From the NCBI GenBank assembly GCA_030651895.1, contig JAUSBR010000017.1:19869-83868 (forward strand): a stretch of DNA of 64,000 nt, read 5' to 3'. The translations under genes were made by a program, and so were the position numbers. Positions 34,840 to 45,015 of the stretch are shown in pieces (within the stretch, counting starts at the first letter, position 1; each line of letters starts with the position of its first letter). The DNA is from Sideroxyarcus sp. (GTDB lineage: Bacteria > Pseudomonadota > Gammaproteobacteria > Burkholderiales > Gallionellaceae). The notes under the pieces were generated by a model. That model was not told where the DNA came from. It searched no databases and saw only the letters and a list, made by a program, of their open reading frames with translations.

Positions 34840-35550
34840 TCAGGGCACCTTGGGGGACTTGTCCAGATCCTGGATGAACAGGCCGATGGCCTTGGCGAGA
34901 TCGGCAGGCTTTTCCACGAAACGGAAGCCAGCGCGGTGGGCGAGCGTTCCATCGGGTTGCTGGATCGTGGTGACATGGCGCAGTTCCATATCGGCCACGA
35001 CGGCATTGCCACCGGGAACCATGATGCGACAGCCATGCAGCAGTGCACCATCATCGAGATTGATGTCCATGTCGTAGATCAGGCAGCCCAGACCTTCATG
35101 GCTGATATCGGTGATGTGCGACTCGAACGGGATGAAGCCGCCTTCGTCGGCGACGCAGCGCAGCGAGAGCTCGGCCGGAACCGGGATGCGCGGATGTTCG
35201 CGCCGGTTGTGTATCAGCAGCGATTTCGGCATGGCGAACTGGATGGCGGGCTCGCCGCCGATCTGCGTCTCTTCCGGGGCGGTGCCGGTGAAAGTGAAGT
35301 TCAGCCCCTGGCGGTCGGTGGCGGTGAATTCCACTGCTGGCGAACTCATCAGCATGGCGTTGATCGTCTTGTGCGGGGAATAGCTGATGGCGAAGCGGTC
35401 GGCGGCGGGATCGGCGGAGAGCATGAAAGAAGCGAACGGATGGCCGTTCTTGATCTCTGCGGTGACCTTGCACTTTTCCTGCGCCAGCACCTTCATGAGA
35501 CGGGCAATCTCGATATGGGAGCGGAAAAGCAGGTTGTCGGGGCGCGCCAT
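34840..35550 (-). CDS. YcgR-like PilZ-domain c-di-GMP receptor
   Basis: A 236-residue protein of YcgR layout. Residues ~15-110 are a YcgR N-terminal domain (LLFRSHIEIARLMKVLAQEK). The PilZ domain follows, with RREHPR (the RxxxR c-di-GMP motif) near residue 120 and DISHEGLG (the D/NxSxxG motif) near residue 150. Both motifs are intact, so c-di-GMP binding is expected. YcgR slows the flagellar motor in enterobacteria; in other bacteria such proteins affect motility or polysaccharide export. The gene follows tpx by 21 bp. Confidence 0.88.
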   Translation of the reverse strand: MARPDNLLFRSHIEIARLMKVLAQEKCKVTAEIKNGHPFASFMLSADPAADRFAISYSPHKTINAMLMSSPAVEFTATDRQGLNFTFTGTAPEETQIGGEPAIQFAMPKSLLIHNRREHPRIPVPAELSLRCVADEGGFIPFESHITDISHEGLGCLIYDMDINLDDGALLHGCRIMVPGGNAVVADMELRHVTTIQQPDGTLAHRAGFRFVEKPADLAKAIGLFIQDLDKSPKVP

Positions 35551-35571
35551 CTTGCGAACCGGTCGCGCTGC

Positions 35572-36093
35572 TTAGCGCAATACCGCGAGTGCCGCCTCGT
35601 AGTTCGGCTCGTGGGTGATGTCGTCGACCAGTTCGGCGTGGATGATCTGGTTCTTGTCGTCCAGTACCAGCACCGCGCGGGCTGTGACACCGGCCAGGGC
35701 GGTGTCGGCGATCTTCACGCCGTAGTTGCGCATGAAGTCGCGGCCGCGCATCAGCGACAGCGTGACCACGTTCTCCAGACCTTCCGCCACGCAGAAGCGG
35801 CTCATGGCGAAGGGCAGGTCGGCGGAGATCACCAGTACCACGGTGTTGTTCAGCTGGCCGGCGGCCTCGTTGAACTTGCGTGTGGAAGTGGCGCACACTG
35901 CGGTGTCCAGACTGGGGACGATGTTGAGTACCTTGCGCTTGCCGGCGTAGTCTTTCAGCGACACGTCCTTCAGGTCCTTGTCCACCAGGGTGAAATCGGG
36001 AGCGGCTTGTCCCACGGATGGGAAGGTGCCGAACAGGGTGACAGGGGCACCGGCCAGTGTGGTTGCGGGTTTCTTGCTGGTGTCCTTGGCCAT
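35572..36093 (-). CDS. tpx: Thiol peroxidase
   Basis: A 173-residue atypical 2-Cys peroxiredoxin of the Tpx type. The peroxidatic cysteine is in [18 protein letters not shown] and the resolving cysteine in [36 protein letters not shown] precedes them as in E. coli Tpx. Two ATGs occur at 36099 and 36093; GAGGAG sits 7 bp from the second and almost touches the first, so 36093 was chosen. That ribosome site includes the stop codon of gcvP, so the two genes are translationally linked. It removes peroxides and alkyl hydroperoxides using thioredoxin. Confidence 0.95.
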   Translation of the reverse strand: MAKDTSKKPATTLAGAPVTLFGTFPSVGQAAPDFTLVDKDLKDVSLKDYAGKRKVLNIVPSLDTAVCATSTRKFNEAAGQLNNTVVLVISADLPFAMSRFCVAEGLENVVTLSLMRGRDFMRNYGVKIADTALAGVTARAVLVLDDKNQIIHAELVDDITHEPNYEAALAVLR

Positions 36094-36104
36094 GTTCATT
36101 CTCC

Positions 36105-38960
36105 TCAGGTGTAAGACGTTATCGGGGGGCAGGCGCAAACCAGGTTCTTGTCGCCGTACACATTATCCACGCGTGCCACGGCAGGCCAGAATTTATTTTC
36201 ACGCACCCAGTTCAGCGGGTAGGCCGCCTGCTCGCGCGAATAGGGACGCTGCCACTCGTTGGCGCACACCGTCTTGGCCGTGTGCGGTGCGTGTTTTAGG
36301 ATGTTGTCCTTTTTGTCCACCTTGTTGCTGATGACTTCCTCGATCTCCTTGCGGATGGCGATCATTGCTTCGCAGAAACGATCCAGTTCGGCCTTGGATT
36401 CACTCTCGGTCGGTTCCACCATCAGCGTGTCCACCACCGGGAAGGAAGTGGTCGGTGCATGGAAGCCGAAGTCCATCAGGCGTTTGGCGATGTCGGTCAC
36501 TTCCACGCCTTCCTTCTTCCATTCACGGCAATCGAGGATCATCTCGTGGGCGCAGCGGCCATTCGATCCGCTGTAAAGCGTGGCGTAGCTGTCCTTCAGC
36601 GATTCCTTGATGTAGTTCGCATTCAGGATCGCCATCCTGGTCGCTTCGGTGAGTCCCTTGCCGCCCATCATCTTGATATAACCATAGGAGATCATCAGGA
36701 TCAGTGCGCTGCCGTACGGCGCGGCGGAAACTGCATGGATGCCCTGCGCGCCGCCAACTTTGACCACCGGGTGTGAAGGCAGGAACGGCGCGAGGTGTGC
36801 CGCCACGCCGATGGGGCCGACGCCGGGTCCGCCGCCGCCGTGCGGAATGGCGAAGGTCTTGTGCAGATTCAGGTGGCACACGTCCGCGCCGATGTTGCCG
36901 GGGCTGGTGAGGCCGACCTGCGCGTTCATGTTGGCGCCGTCCATATACACTTGGCCACCGTTGGCGTGGATGATTGCGGTGATGTCCTTGATGCTTTCTT
37001 CATACACGCCGTGCGTGCTGGGGTAGGTCACCATCAGGCAGGACAGGTCGGTCTTGTGTTCTTCCGCCTTGGCGCGCAGGTCTTCCACGTCGATGTTGCC
37101 CTTGGCGTCGCACTTCACCACCACGATATGCATGCCGCACATCGCCGCGCTGGCCGGGTTGGTACCGTGCGCGGAGGAGGGGATGAGCACCACGTTGCGC
37201 TGCGCTTCACCGCGCGAGCGGTGATAGGCCTGGATCACCAGCAGACCGGCATATTCACCCGATGCGCCGCTGTTGGGCTGGAAGCTCATCTGCGCGAAGC
37301 CGGTGATCTCGGACAGGTCTGCATCCAGACCTGCGATCAGTTCCTGATAGCCCGCAGCCTGCTCCAGCGGCACGAAGGGATGCAGATTGGCGAACTCAGG
37401 CCAGGTCAGACCCAGCATCTCGGACGCCGCGTTGAGCTTCATGGTGCAGGAGCCCAGCGAGATCATGGAGTGGGTGAGCGACAGGTCCTTGTTCTCCAGG
37501 CGCTTGATGTAACGCATCATCTCGGTTTCGGAGTGATAACGGCTGAACACCGGATGCCTCAGGATGGCCGATTGGCGCTGTTTTACGAGTAGCGGTTGCG
37601 TGGCGAGTTGCGCCGAAGTGAGTACCGGTGCTGGCTTGCCGACCTTTTGTGCGAACACGGCGAGGATAGCGTTGAGGTCGTCGAGCGAAGTGGTCTGGTC
37701 GAGCGAAATGCCCACGCCATCGGCGGCATAGCGGAAATTGATTTGCGCCGCTTCGGCCAGCGCATGCACCTTCACGTTGTCGGTGTGCATGAGCTTGATG
37801 GTGTCGAAAAACACGCCTTCGGCCACTTTGTAGCCGAGCTTTTTCAGCTCGTTCGCCAGCAAGGCGGTGGAGCGATGCACCTGCGCGGCGATGCCGTGCA
37901 GGCCTTCCACGCCGTGATACACCGCGTACATGCTGGCCATGATGGCAAGCAGCGCCTGCGCGGTGCAGATGTTGGAAGTCGCCTTCTCGCGGCGGATATG
38001 CTGCTCGCGCGTCTGCAGTGCCATGCGCAGGGCGGGATTGCCGTCGGCATCCACCGACACGCCGATGATGCGGCCCGGCATCGAACGCTTGTGCGCATCG
38101 CGGCAGGCGAAGTAGGCGGCGTGCGGGCCGCCGTAGCCCATCGGCACGCCGAAGCGCTGCGTCGAACCCAGCACCACGTCCGCGCCCCATTCGCCGGGTG
38201 GTGTGAGCAGCACCAGACTGAGGATATCGGCGGCGACTGCGATGGTCATGCCATTGGCCTTGGCGCGCGCGACGAAATCGGCGTAGTCATGCACGGTGCC
38301 GTCGGCGGTCGGGTATTGCAGCAGCGCGCCGTACAGCTTGTCGTTCAGTGTGAGCGTCTTGAAGTCGCCGATCACCAGATCGATGCCGAGCGGCTTGGCG
38401 CGCGTCTTCAGCAGTTCGATGGTCTGCGGGAAGCATTCGTTCGATACGAAGAAACTGTTCTTGCCCGCGGCGACATCGTCGCGCGAACGCAGGCCGTGCA
38501 GCATGGTCATCGCTTCCGCGGCGGCCGTGGCTTCATCCAGCAGCGAAGCGTTGGCGATCTCCATGCCGGTCAGGTCCATGATCATGGTCTGGAAATTCAG
38601 CAGCGCCTCCAAGCGCCCCTGCGCGATCTCGGCCTGGTAGGGCGTGTACGCGGTGTACCAGCCCGGATTCTCCAGCACGTTGCGCTGGATCGCCGGCGGA
38701 ACGATGGTGTCGTAATAGCCCAGACCGATATAACTCTTGAACAACTTGTTCTTCGCCGCGATGCCGCGCAGGTGGTTGAGGAAAGCATGTTCGCTCATGC
38801 CGTCCGGCAGGTTGAGCGGTTTCTTCAAACGGATAGCGGCGGGCACGGTCTGGTCGATCAGCGCGTCGAGTGACGGCGCATTGATCTTTTTCAGCATGGT
38901 TTGCACGTCATTGGTGCTTGGGCCGTTGTGGCGATTCACGAATTGTTCGGTATTGTTCAT
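36105..38960 (-). CDS. gcvP: Glycine dehydrogenase (decarboxylating), P-protein
   Basis: ATG 38960 gives 951 residues, the full length of the homodimeric P-protein. The N-terminal half has [20 protein letters not shown] and [20 protein letters not shown]; the C-terminal half holds the PLP lysine in [21 protein letters not shown], with [17 protein letters not shown] between. It decarboxylates glycine and passes the aminomethyl group to GcvH. It is the third gene of the glycine operon and is followed by tpx. The 166-bp gap before it contains a palindromic repeat. Confidence 0.97.
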   Translation of the reverse strand: MNNTEQFVNRHNGPSTNDVQTMLKKINAPSLDALIDQTVPAAIRLKKPLNLPDGMSEHAFLNHLRGIAAKNKLFKSYIGLGYYDTIVPPAIQRNVLENPGWYTAYTPYQAEIAQGRLEALLNFQTMIMDLTGMEIANASLLDEATAAAEAMTMLHGLRSRDDVAAGKNSFFVSNECFPQTIELLKTRAKPLGIDLVIGDFKTLTLNDKLYGALLQYPTADGTVHDYADFVARAKANGMTIAVAADILSLVLLTPPGEWGADVVLGSTQRFGVPMGYGGPHAAYFACRDAHKRSMPGRIIGVSVDADGNPALRMALQTREQHIRREKATSNICTAQALLAIMASMYAVYHGVEGLHGIAAQVHRSTALLANELKKLGYKVAEGVFFDTIKLMHTDNVKVHALAEAAQINFRYAADGVGISLDQTTSLDDLNAILAVFAQKVGKPAPVLTSAQLATQPLLVKQRQSAILRHPVFSRYHSETEMMRYIKRLENKDLSLTHSMISLGSCTMKLNAASEMLGLTWPEFANLHPFVPLEQAAGYQELIAGLDADLSEITGFAQMSFQPNSGASGEYAGLLVIQAYHRSRGEAQRNVVLIPSSAHGTNPASAAMCGMHIVVVKCDAKGNIDVEDLRAKAEEHKTDLSCLMVTYPSTHGVYEESIKDITAIIHANGGQVYMDGANMNAQVGLTSPGNIGADVCHLNLHKTFAIPHGGGGPGVGPIGVAAHLAPFLPSHPVVKVGGAQGIHAVSAAPYGSALILMISYGYIKMMGGKGLTEATRMAILNANYIKESLKDSYATLYSGSNGRCAHEMILDCREWKKEGVEVTDIAKRLMDFGFHAPTTSFPVVDTLMVEPTESESKAELDRFCEAMIAIRKEIEEVISNKVDKKDNILKHAPHTAKTVCANEWQRPYSREQAAYPLNWVRENKFWPAVARVDNVYGDKNLVCACPPITSYT

Positions 38961-39011
38961 GGTCTGAGCTGTTCTTAAGTTAGGAGTGCCAGGAATGAAG
39001 AAACCGTTGTG

Positions 39012-39116
39012 AGAGGTTGGAGTGCAAGGCGCACAGCGCGCAGGAGCCGGAATGTACATTCAGTACATGAGGATTCCGAGCACTGCGCAACGCCGCAATC
39101 CGACCTCGCAGCAGGT
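39012..39116. repeat. Long imperfect inverted repeat between gcvH and gcvP
   Basis: The arms GAGAGGTTGGAGTGCAAGGCG and the complement of CGCCGCAATCCGACCTCGC match with few changes, the inner arms (GCGCAG..CGGAAT) also pair, and the centre is TGTACATTCAGTACA. Elements built like this occur between genes in other betaproteobacteria. It could fold into a long hairpin in the gcv transcript. Confidence 0.75.
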
Positions 39117-39126
39117 TTATTCTTTT

Positions 39127-39516
39127 CTAGTGTGCTTCGCTGTCGACGACTGCCTGATAAGCGGCAGCATCCAGCAAGGCAGCGACATCCGCCGCACTGT
39201 CCGGCTTCATCTTGAAGATCCACGCACCGTACGGGTCGCTATTGATGGCTTCCGGTGCGCTGTCCAGATCACCGTTGGCGGCAATGACTTCGCCGGAAAC
39301 GGGGGCGTACACGTCGGCAGCGGCTTTCACCGATTCCACCACGGCACATTCTTCCTTGGCTTTCAGCTTGCGGCCGACGGCAGGCGCTTCGACGAACACC
39401 ATGTCGCCCAGCAGTTCCTGCGCATGCTGGGTGATGCCGATGGTGATGCTGCCATCGGCTTCGGTTTTGACCCATTCGTGGGAGGCGGTGTATTTCAGGT
39501 TGGATGGATTGCTCAT
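39127..39516 (-). CDS. gcvH: Glycine cleavage system H protein
   Basis: ATG 39516 starts the usual sequence [19 protein letters not shown]; the longer ORF is a translation of a repeat. The 129-residue protein carries the lipoyl lysine in [19 protein letters not shown] near residue 64. It shuttles the aminomethyl group between GcvP and GcvT and hands electrons to dihydrolipoamide dehydrogenase. AGGAG is found just upstream of the ATG. The gene lies between two different intergenic repeats. Confidence 0.97.
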   Translation of the reverse strand: MSNPSNLKYTASHEWVKTEADGSITIGITQHAQELLGDMVFVEAPAVGRKLKAKEECAVVESVKAAADVYAPVSGEVIAANGDLDSAPEAINSDPYGAWIFKMKPDSAADVAALLDAAAYQAVVDSEAH

Positions 39517-39544
39517 GGTGTTCTCCTCTAAATGAATTATTTGG

Positions 39545-39606
39545 CCGTTCGCCCTGAGCCTGTCGAAGGGCATGTATTCATGCTTCGACAGGCTCAGCAC
39601 GAACGG
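39545..39606. repeat. Intergenic palindromic repeat, copy 3 (paired, 62 bp)
   Basis: Two oppositely oriented units, CCGTTCGCCCTGAGCCTGTC and its near complement ending CTCAGCACGAACGG, meet at GGGCATGTATTCATGC. The whole element is an inverted repeat and fills the gap between gcvT and gcvH. Confidence 0.9.
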
Positions 39607-39610
39607 AGTG

Positions 39611-40699
39611 TCAATTGATCAAGCCTTTGCCGTTTCTGGCAAACGGGTACTTCACTACTTTTGCGTTCAACAATTTGTCGCGGATCTCGACTTGCACGGT
39701 GTCGCCGAGCTGCACTTCGTTCGGGATGCGCGCCAGTGCGATCGATTTCTCCAGAGTCGGGGAGAATGAACCACTGGTGATCTCGCCATCGCCGTGGGCA
39801 GTCTTCACTTTCTGGTGGCCGCGCAGCACGCCGCGATCAAGCAGCACCAGGCCGGCCAATTTCTTCGTCGGCGGGTTGGCCAGCAACGCAGCCTTGCCGA
39901 TGAAGTCGCGATCGCTCTTCAGGTCCACCGTCCAGCCAAGGCCGGATTCCAGCGGACCAACGGTTTCGTCCATATCCTGGCCGTAGAGGTTCATGCCGGC
40001 TTCCAGTCGCAGTGTGTCGCGTGCGCCGAGGCCGATGGGTTTCACGCCGACCTTGCTCAGCGCATACCAGAACGCTTCCACTTTCTCTTTCGGCAGCATC
40101 ACCTCGAAACCGTCTTCCCCGGTATAGCCGGTGCGCGCCACGAAGTATTCGCCGCAATCGGCGGCCTGGAAATTGATCAGGTGTTCGGTGGCAGCCTTGG
40201 TCTGCGGCAGCACTTCCCATACCTTGGTGCGTGCGTGCGGGCCTTGTACTGCGACCATCGCCAGATCGTCGCGTGAAGTGATGGTGAGCTTGGGGGCATG
40301 CACGGCGGCCTGTTGTTTCATCCACGCGATGTCCTTGTCCGCCGTGCCCGCGTTCACCACGATGCGGAACCACTGCTCGGTCATGAAATAGATGATGAGG
40401 TCGTCGATCACGCCGCCGTCGGGGCGCAACATGGCGGAATAGAGCGCGCGACCGGAGGCGGCCAGCTTGTCGGCATTGTTCGCCAGCAGGTAGCGCAGGA
40501 AGGCGCGCACACCGTCGCCCTTGGCATCAACCACGCGCATGTGGCAGACGTCGAACATGCCGACATCGTTGCGCACCTGGTGGTGTTCGTCGATCTGCGA
40601 GCCGTAGTTGACCGGCATGTCCCAGCCGCCGAAATCCACCATCTTGGCGCCCATGGCGCGGTGGGCTGCATTCAAAGGAGTCGTTTTGAGAGTCGTCAT
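39611..40699 (-). CDS. gcvT: Glycine cleavage system aminomethyltransferase (T protein)
   Basis: ATG 40699 begins [20 protein letters not shown] and gives 362 residues. Folate-binding features include [38 protein letters not shown] and [20 protein letters not shown]; the C-terminal barrel has [16 protein letters not shown]. It moves the methylene group from GcvH to tetrahydrofolate and frees ammonia. It is the first gene after a tandem glycine riboswitch and terminator, so it is expressed when glycine is abundant. Confidence 0.97.
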   Translation of the reverse strand: MTTLKTTPLNAAHRAMGAKMVDFGGWDMPVNYGSQIDEHHQVRNDVGMFDVCHMRVVDAKGDGVRAFLRYLLANNADKLAASGRALYSAMLRPDGGVIDDLIIYFMTEQWFRIVVNAGTADKDIAWMKQQAAVHAPKLTITSRDDLAMVAVQGPHARTKVWEVLPQTKAATEHLINFQAADCGEYFVARTGYTGEDGFEVMLPKEKVEAFWYALSKVGVKPIGLGARDTLRLEAGMNLYGQDMDETVGPLESGLGWTVDLKSDRDFIGKAALLANPPTKKLAGLVLLDRGVLRGHQKVKTAHGDGEITSGSFSPTLEKSIALARIPNEVQLGDTVQVEIRDKLLNAKVVKYPFARNGKGLIN

Positions 40700-40714
40700 A
40701 GCCGCTTTCTGCAA

Positions 40715-40748
40715 ATAAAAAAGGGCGAGGCCATATAGCCTCGCCCCC
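40715..40748 (-). terminator. Attenuator terminator between glycine riboswitch and gcvT
   Basis: On the minus strand GGGCGAGGC, a short loop, GCCTCGCCC and then TTTTTT. It follows the second aptamer directly and lies 16 bp before the gcvT start, so it is placed to act as the off state of the switch. Confidence 0.88.
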
Positions 40749-40750
40749 AT

Positions 40751-40912
40751 CTGTCCTTGATACCTGAGAGATTACGGTGTTGGCCGTGTGCCCCTTCGGT
40801 GGCTGATTGAACAGCGCTCTCCAGATTTGCCTGTTCCGACTGGTTCATGGGCCTGAGCGGTTACGGGTGTTGCGCCTTCGGCGGTGCCAATTGGCACGCT
40901 CTCCCAGTCGGT
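40751..40912 (-). promoter_or_regulatory. Tandem glycine riboswitch
   Basis: On the minus strand two glycine aptamers follow one another. The first has GGGAGAGC, GCCGAAGGCGCAA and CTCAGG; the second has CTGGAGAGC, CCACCGAAGGGGCA and CTCTCAGG, ending in GGACAG. A short linker joins them. Glycine riboswitches of this tandem form sit upstream of gcv operons and usually turn expression on when glycine binds. The terminator immediately downstream fits transcriptional control. Confidence 0.95.
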
Positions 40913-40927
40913 TTGAACGGCGGGTGG

Positions 40928-40933
40928 ATTATA
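40928..40933 (-). promoter_or_regulatory. Candidate -10 box of the gcv promoter
   Basis: A perfect TATAAT on the minus strand lies 16 bp before the first aptamer. The -35 region is weak. The box sits in the 31-bp gap after the DUF3426 gene, so the riboswitch transcript probably starts here. Confidence 0.5.
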
Positions 40934-40943
40934 CCGGAACTTG

Positions 40944-41732
40944 TTATTGAGGATAGAACAGGAACAAACGATATCCCGACGGCTTGAGTTCGGTGGTGTC
41001 CATGCGCAGGCGGATATCGAGGTCGCGGTTGGCAGGGATACCAATCTTCTCGTCAGTGCCTTTCTTCAGGTAATCCGCCGGATGGAAGACACGGCGCGCG
41101 ATGGCCTGGTCCTGCATGTCGGTGAGGGTGAGTTCCAGGCTGGGATAGGTTTGCGCGTAGGGTGCGCGGTTGTGGCTCAGCGCGTGCAGGATGACGATGT
41201 TGCTTTGCGCTGGGTCGGATTCGAGTTCGGAAGATTCGAGCACCATCAGGTCTATCTTCTTCGGCAGGGTGACCGTGCAGGAGAGCGCTTCGCAATACTG
41301 CATCAGCAGCGGCTTGAGTCCCGGCAGGCGCGCGCCGAGTTCGACGCGGTAATAATAAGTCGCCTGGCCTAGCAGCATCAGCGCCAGTGTCACGGCGATC
41401 AATATCCCGGCCCAGTTGAGTCCTCGCGCAGGTTTCGCGGGCACTTCGTCGGTGAGTTCCTCGACGAACTGGACTTGCTGTGCCAGCGTGCGCGGCTCTT
41501 CTTCCAGTTCGGGCACGTCAGGGATGGGCGAAAGGTCGAAGCCGCCCTGTTGCGGAAAATTCTCGATAGGCAGGCTGAGTTGCGGGCTGGGCTCGTCGTC
41601 GTGCAGGTGCTTGCGTGCATCGAAGACGTCGTGGCAATGGCCGCAGCGTACCAGCCCGTCATGCGCGGCGAGTTGCGCAACGGACACGTTGAAGCGGGTA
41701 CCGCATTCGGGGCAGCGCGTGATATCGCTCAT
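40944..41732 (-). CDS. Zinc-ribbon DUF3426 membrane protein
   Basis: ATG 41732 overlaps the stop of prmA and begins MSDITRCPECGTRFNVSVAQ. A zinc ribbon with CPECG and CGHCH is at residues 7-35 (MJ0042 type), an acidic proline-rich linker follows, one membrane helix lies near residue 115 (AGILIAVTLALMLLGQAT), and a periplasmic DUF3426 domain closes the 262-residue protein. The gene order prmA-DUF3426 is conserved in betaproteobacteria. Its function is unknown. Confidence 0.88.
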   Translation of the reverse strand: MSDITRCPECGTRFNVSVAQLAAHDGLVRCGHCHDVFDARKHLHDDEPSPQLSLPIENFPQQGGFDLSPIPDVPELEEEPRTLAQQVQFVEELTDEVPAKPARGLNWAGILIAVTLALMLLGQATYYYRVELGARLPGLKPLLMQYCEALSCTVTLPKKIDLMVLESSELESDPAQSNIVILHALSHNRAPYAQTYPSLELTLTDMQDQAIARRVFHPADYLKKGTDEKIGIPANRDLDIRLRMDTTELKPSGYRLFLFYPQ

Positions 41733-42619
41733 CGTTTGGAGCCGGAGAGACAACACCATCCATCTTCCAGCACAGCGGGCGCGAGGTCAAACCATTGCGC
41801 GTAGATGCGCATCACTTCCTCGGCCTGCTCGGCGAGGATGCCGGAGAGTACGATACGACCGCCCGGCTTCGCGGCACCGGCCAAAAGCGGGGCCAGCGCG
41901 CGCAAGGGATTGGTGAGGATGTTGGCGACGACAACATCATATTGCGCGAGCGTGATCCCATCGGGCAGGTAGAAGTCGGCGAGCACCCGATTGGCGGAAG
42001 CGTTGTCGCGGCTGGCAACCACGGCCTGCGCGTCCACGTCGACACCGATGGCGCTGCCGGCTCCCAGCTTCATCGCGGCGATGGCGAGAATGCCGGAACC
42101 GCAGCCGTAATCAAGCACGCTTTCACCACCCTTGATGTTGCCGTCTAGCCAGCGCAGGCATAGCCGCGTGGTCGGATGGCTGCCGGTGCCAAAAGCGAGG
42201 CCGGGGTCGAGCGCGATGTTGATGGCTTTTGGGTCGGTCGGCTCATGCCAGGTCGGCACAATCCAAAGGCGGTCGCTGATGCGGATGGGATCGAACTGCG
42301 CCTGGGTGATGCGCACCCAGTCGTTCTCTTCCAGAGTCTCTATCTTGTGTTGCGGAAGCGCGGCGAGGCCGAGTTCGGTGCAGCAGGCTTGCAGCACGCC
42401 CGCCACATCGGTATCGCTCTCGAACAGTGCATTGACGAGGTTGTGTTGCCAGACGGAGGAGGTCGGCTCGCCCGGTTCGCCGAAGATGGCCTGCTCGTCG
42501 GGCGTGTCGGCGTCTGCATCTAGCATGTCCACCGACAGAGCGCCGTGCGCCAGTAGCGCCTCACTCAGTGCCTCAGCGTAGTCGGCAGAGGCTGTCACCG
42601 ACAACGTGAGCCAGGACAC
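41729..42619 (-). CDS. prmA: Ribosomal protein L11 methyltransferase
   Basis: A 296-residue protein with the PrmA N-terminal domain (MSWLTLSVTASADYAEALSE) and a class I methyltransferase domain: LDPGLAFGTGSHPTTRLCL before motif I, then VLDYGCGSGILAIAAMKLGA and the VVANILTNPLRALAPLL motif IV. It trimethylates several amino groups of ribosomal protein L11. It lies 3 bp after accC and overlaps the DUF3426 gene by 4 bp. Confidence 0.96.
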   Translation of the reverse strand: MSWLTLSVTASADYAEALSEALLAHGALSVDMLDADADTPDEQAIFGEPGEPTSSVWQHNLVNALFESDTDVAGVLQACCTELGLAALPQHKIETLEENDWVRITQAQFDPIRISDRLWIVPTWHEPTDPKAINIALDPGLAFGTGSHPTTRLCLRWLDGNIKGGESVLDYGCGSGILAIAAMKLGAGSAIGVDVDAQAVVASRDNASANRVLADFYLPDGITLAQYDVVVANILTNPLRALAPLLAGAAKPGGRIVLSGILAEQAEEVMRIYAQWFDLAPAVLEDGWCCLSGSKR

Positions 42620-42622
42620 AGC

Positions 42623-43975
42623 TTACTTGCCCTTCTTTTCTGCCAGCTTGTGTTCCAAATAATGGATGCTGGTGCCGCCATTCACGAAGGCAGCGTCGTT
42701 CATCAACTCCTGATGCAGCGGGATGTTGGTGTTGATGCCTTCCACGACCATCTCGGACAAGGCAGTGCGCATGCGGGCGATAGCTTGGTCGCGCGTGTCG
42801 CCGTAAGCGATGATCTTGCCGATCATCGAGTCGTAATGCGGCGGGATGAAGTAGTTGTTGTAGACATGCGAATCGACGCGGATGCCGGGGCCACCGGGCA
42901 CATGCCAGTTGGTGATGCGGCCCGGCGATGGCACGAAGGTGTAGGGATGCTCGGCGTTGATGCGGCACTCCACGGCATGGCCGCGGAACTCGATGTCCTT
43001 CTGGCGGAACGGCAGCTTCTCGCCCGCGGCGATGCGGATCTGCTGCTGCACGATATCGACACCGGTGATCATTTCGGTGACCGGATGCTCGACCTGCACG
43101 CGCGTGTTCATCTCGATGAAGTAGAACTCGTCGTTCTCGTACAGGAACTCGAAGGTGCCCGCGCCGCGATAGCCGATCTTGCGGCAGGCTTCGGCACAAC
43201 GCTCGCCGATCTTGTCGCGCAGCTTGGTATTCAGGAAAGGTGCCGGTGCTTCCTCGATGATCTTCTGGTGGCGGCGCTGCATGGAGCAATCGCGCTCGCC
43301 GAGGAACACGGCGTTGCCGTGCTGGTCGGCCAGCACCTGGATCTCGATGTGGCGCGGGTTTTCCAGGAACTTCTCCATGTACACCATGGGATTGTTGAAG
43401 GCTGCCTGCGCTTCGGTCTTGGTCATGGTAACCGCATTGAGCAGGGCTGCTTCGGTGTGCACTACGCGCATGCCGCGTCCGCCGCCGCCGCCGGAAGCCT
43501 TGATGATGACCGGGTAGCCGATGAATTTGGCGATACGCATGATCTCGGCCGGGTCGTCCGGCAGTGCGCCTTCGACGCCGGGCACGCAGGGCACGCCCGC
43601 TTTCTTCATCGCGCTCTTGGCGGAGACCTTGTCGCCCATCAGGCGGATGGTCTCGGCGCGCGGACCGATGAAGACGAAGCCGGATTTTTCCACGCGCTCG
43701 GAGAAGTCGGCGTTCTCGGAGAGGAAGCCGTAACCGGGGTGGATGGCCTGCGCGTCGGTCACTTCCGCCGCGCTGATGATGGCGGGAACATTCAGATAGC
43801 TCAGGCTGGACGGTGCGGGGCCGATGCACACGGACTCGTCGGCGAGCTTCACATATTTGGCTTCGGCATCAGCTTCGGAGTGGACGGCGACTGTCTTGAT
43901 ACCCATCTCGCGGCACGCGCGCTGGATACGCAGCGCGATCTCGCCGCGGTTGGCAATGAGTATCTTCTCAAACAT
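42623..43975 (-). CDS. accC: Biotin carboxylase subunit of acetyl-CoA carboxylase
   Basis: ATG 43975 starts [20 protein letters not shown] and yields 450 residues. The ATP-grasp core has [13 protein letters not shown] (glycine-rich lid), [15 protein letters not shown] and the catalytic [14 protein letters not shown]. It carboxylates biotin carried by AccB using ATP and bicarbonate. The gap to accB is 60 bp, and both lie downstream of aroQ in one transcript, which is the first committed step to malonyl-CoA. Confidence 0.97.
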   Translation of the reverse strand: MFEKILIANRGEIALRIQRACREMGIKTVAVHSEADAEAKYVKLADESVCIGPAPSSLSYLNVPAIISAAEVTDAQAIHPGYGFLSENADFSERVEKSGFVFIGPRAETIRLMGDKVSAKSAMKKAGVPCVPGVEGALPDDPAEIMRIAKFIGYPVIIKASGGGGGRGMRVVHTEAALLNAVTMTKTEAQAAFNNPMVYMEKFLENPRHIEIQVLADQHGNAVFLGERDCSMQRRHQKIIEEAPAPFLNTKLRDKIGERCAEACRKIGYRGAGTFEFLYENDEFYFIEMNTRVQVEHPVTEMITGVDIVQQQIRIAAGEKLPFRQKDIEFRGHAVECRINAEHPYTFVPSPGRITNWHVPGGPGIRVDSHVYNNYFIPPHYDSMIGKIIAYGDTRDQAIARMRTALSEMVVEGINTNIPLHQELMNDAAFVNGGTSIHYLEHKLAEKKGK

Positions 43976-44035
43976 GATGGGATTCTCCGGCGGAGCAGGG
44001 GGGCGGGGTTTGCGGACGAATACGGCCATGGCGGA

Positions 44036-44491
44036 TCAACCGATGATGAACAGGGGTTGACCGAACTCGACGGCTTGGCCGTTCTCGACCAGGATCGCCT
44101 TGATCACGCCGGTCTTGTCCGACTCGATCTCGTTCAGCAGTTTCATCGCTTCGATGATGCACAGGGTGTCGCCTTCGTTCACGCTCTGGCCGATATCCAC
44201 GAATGACTTGGAGCCGGGCGAAGGGGAGCGGTAGAAGCTGCCCACCATCGGCGACTTGACCACGTGGCCTTCAGGAGCGGCCGGTGCGGCGGGTGCAGCC
44301 GGTGCGGCGGCAGCTGCTACCGGTGCGGGCGCTGCCTGCGGAGCGGTGGCATAGTATTGCTGCTGCATCGGGGCCGCAACGGAGCTGGAGCGGGAGATAC
44401 GCACATGCTCTTCGCCTTCGGTGAGTTCCAGTTCGGCGATACCCGAGTTCTCAACCAGTTCGATCAGTGTCTTCAGTTTGCGCAGATCCAT
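44036..44491 (-). CDS. accB: Biotin carboxyl carrier protein of acetyl-CoA carboxylase
   Basis: A 151-residue protein starting [20 protein letters not shown]. The middle is an alanine- and proline-rich linker ([14 protein letters not shown]), and the C-terminal biotinyl domain has the biotin lysine in [14 protein letters not shown], with the typical protruding thumb ([12 protein letters not shown]) before it. It carries biotin between AccC and the carboxyltransferase. It starts 15 bp after aroQ ends. Confidence 0.97.
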   Translation of the reverse strand: MDLRKLKTLIELVENSGIAELELTEGEEHVRISRSSSVAAPMQQQYYATAPQAAPAPVAAAAAPAAPAAPAAPEGHVVKSPMVGSFYRSPSPGSKSFVDIGQSVNEGDTLCIIEAMKLLNEIESDKTGVIKAILVENGQAVEFGQPLFIIG

Positions 44492-44506
44492 TTGTCAGCT
44501 CCTTGT

Positions 44507-44941
44507 TTAGTTGTGTTGCAACGCAAATTCCAATGCGAGTTCGTAACCTTTCGCGCCCAAGCCGCTGATGACGCCGACTGCGATGTCGGAGAAATAGGAT
44601 TCCTTGCGGAACGCCTCGCGGGCATGCACGTTGGAAAGGTGCACCTCGACGAAAGGGATGGCGACCGCCGACAGCGCGTCGCGCAGGGCGACGCTGGTGT
44701 GGGTGTATGCGGCCGGATTGATGATGATGAAGTCGGTGCCATCGGTACGCGCCTGTTGCACGCGCTCGACCAGCGCCCCTTCGGTGTTGCTCTGGTATGC
44801 AGCCAGCTTTGCGCCGTTCTTCTGCGCTTGTGCGGCCAACTTGGTGTTAATTTCATCCAACGTGACGCGACCATAGACCTCCGGCTCGCGGGTGCCGAGC
44901 AGGTTCAGGTTGGGGCCGTGTAGTACCAGGATGTTCTTCAT
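44507..44941 (-). CDS. aroQ: Type II 3-dehydroquinate dehydratase
   Basis: ATG 44941 gives 144 residues starting [20 protein letters not shown]. The tyrosine-bearing lid loop ([11 protein letters not shown]), the [10 protein letters not shown] motif and the [15 protein letters not shown] segment with the catalytic histidine are all present. It forms dehydroshikimate in the aromatic amino acid pathway and is a dodecamer in its family. Its place before accB is common in proteobacteria. Confidence 0.97.
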   Translation of the reverse strand: MKNILVLHGPNLNLLGTREPEVYGRVTLDEINTKLAAQAQKNGAKLAAYQSNTEGALVERVQQARTDGTDFIIINPAAYTHTSVALRDALSAVAIPFVEVHLSNVHAREAFRKESYFSDIAVGVISGLGAKGYELALEFALQHN

Positions 44942-45015
44942 GGGGGGCGGAGTTTGCCGAAAAAGGGGGAGATTGTCCACTTTTACGGAAAATTACCCTA
45001 CTAGATGCTTGGGGA

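Noticed and set aside
39517-39600. An N-terminal extension of GcvH in the ORF track ([19 protein letters not shown]).
   Set aside because: It is the translation of the palindromic repeat; the family start and ribosome site are at 39516.
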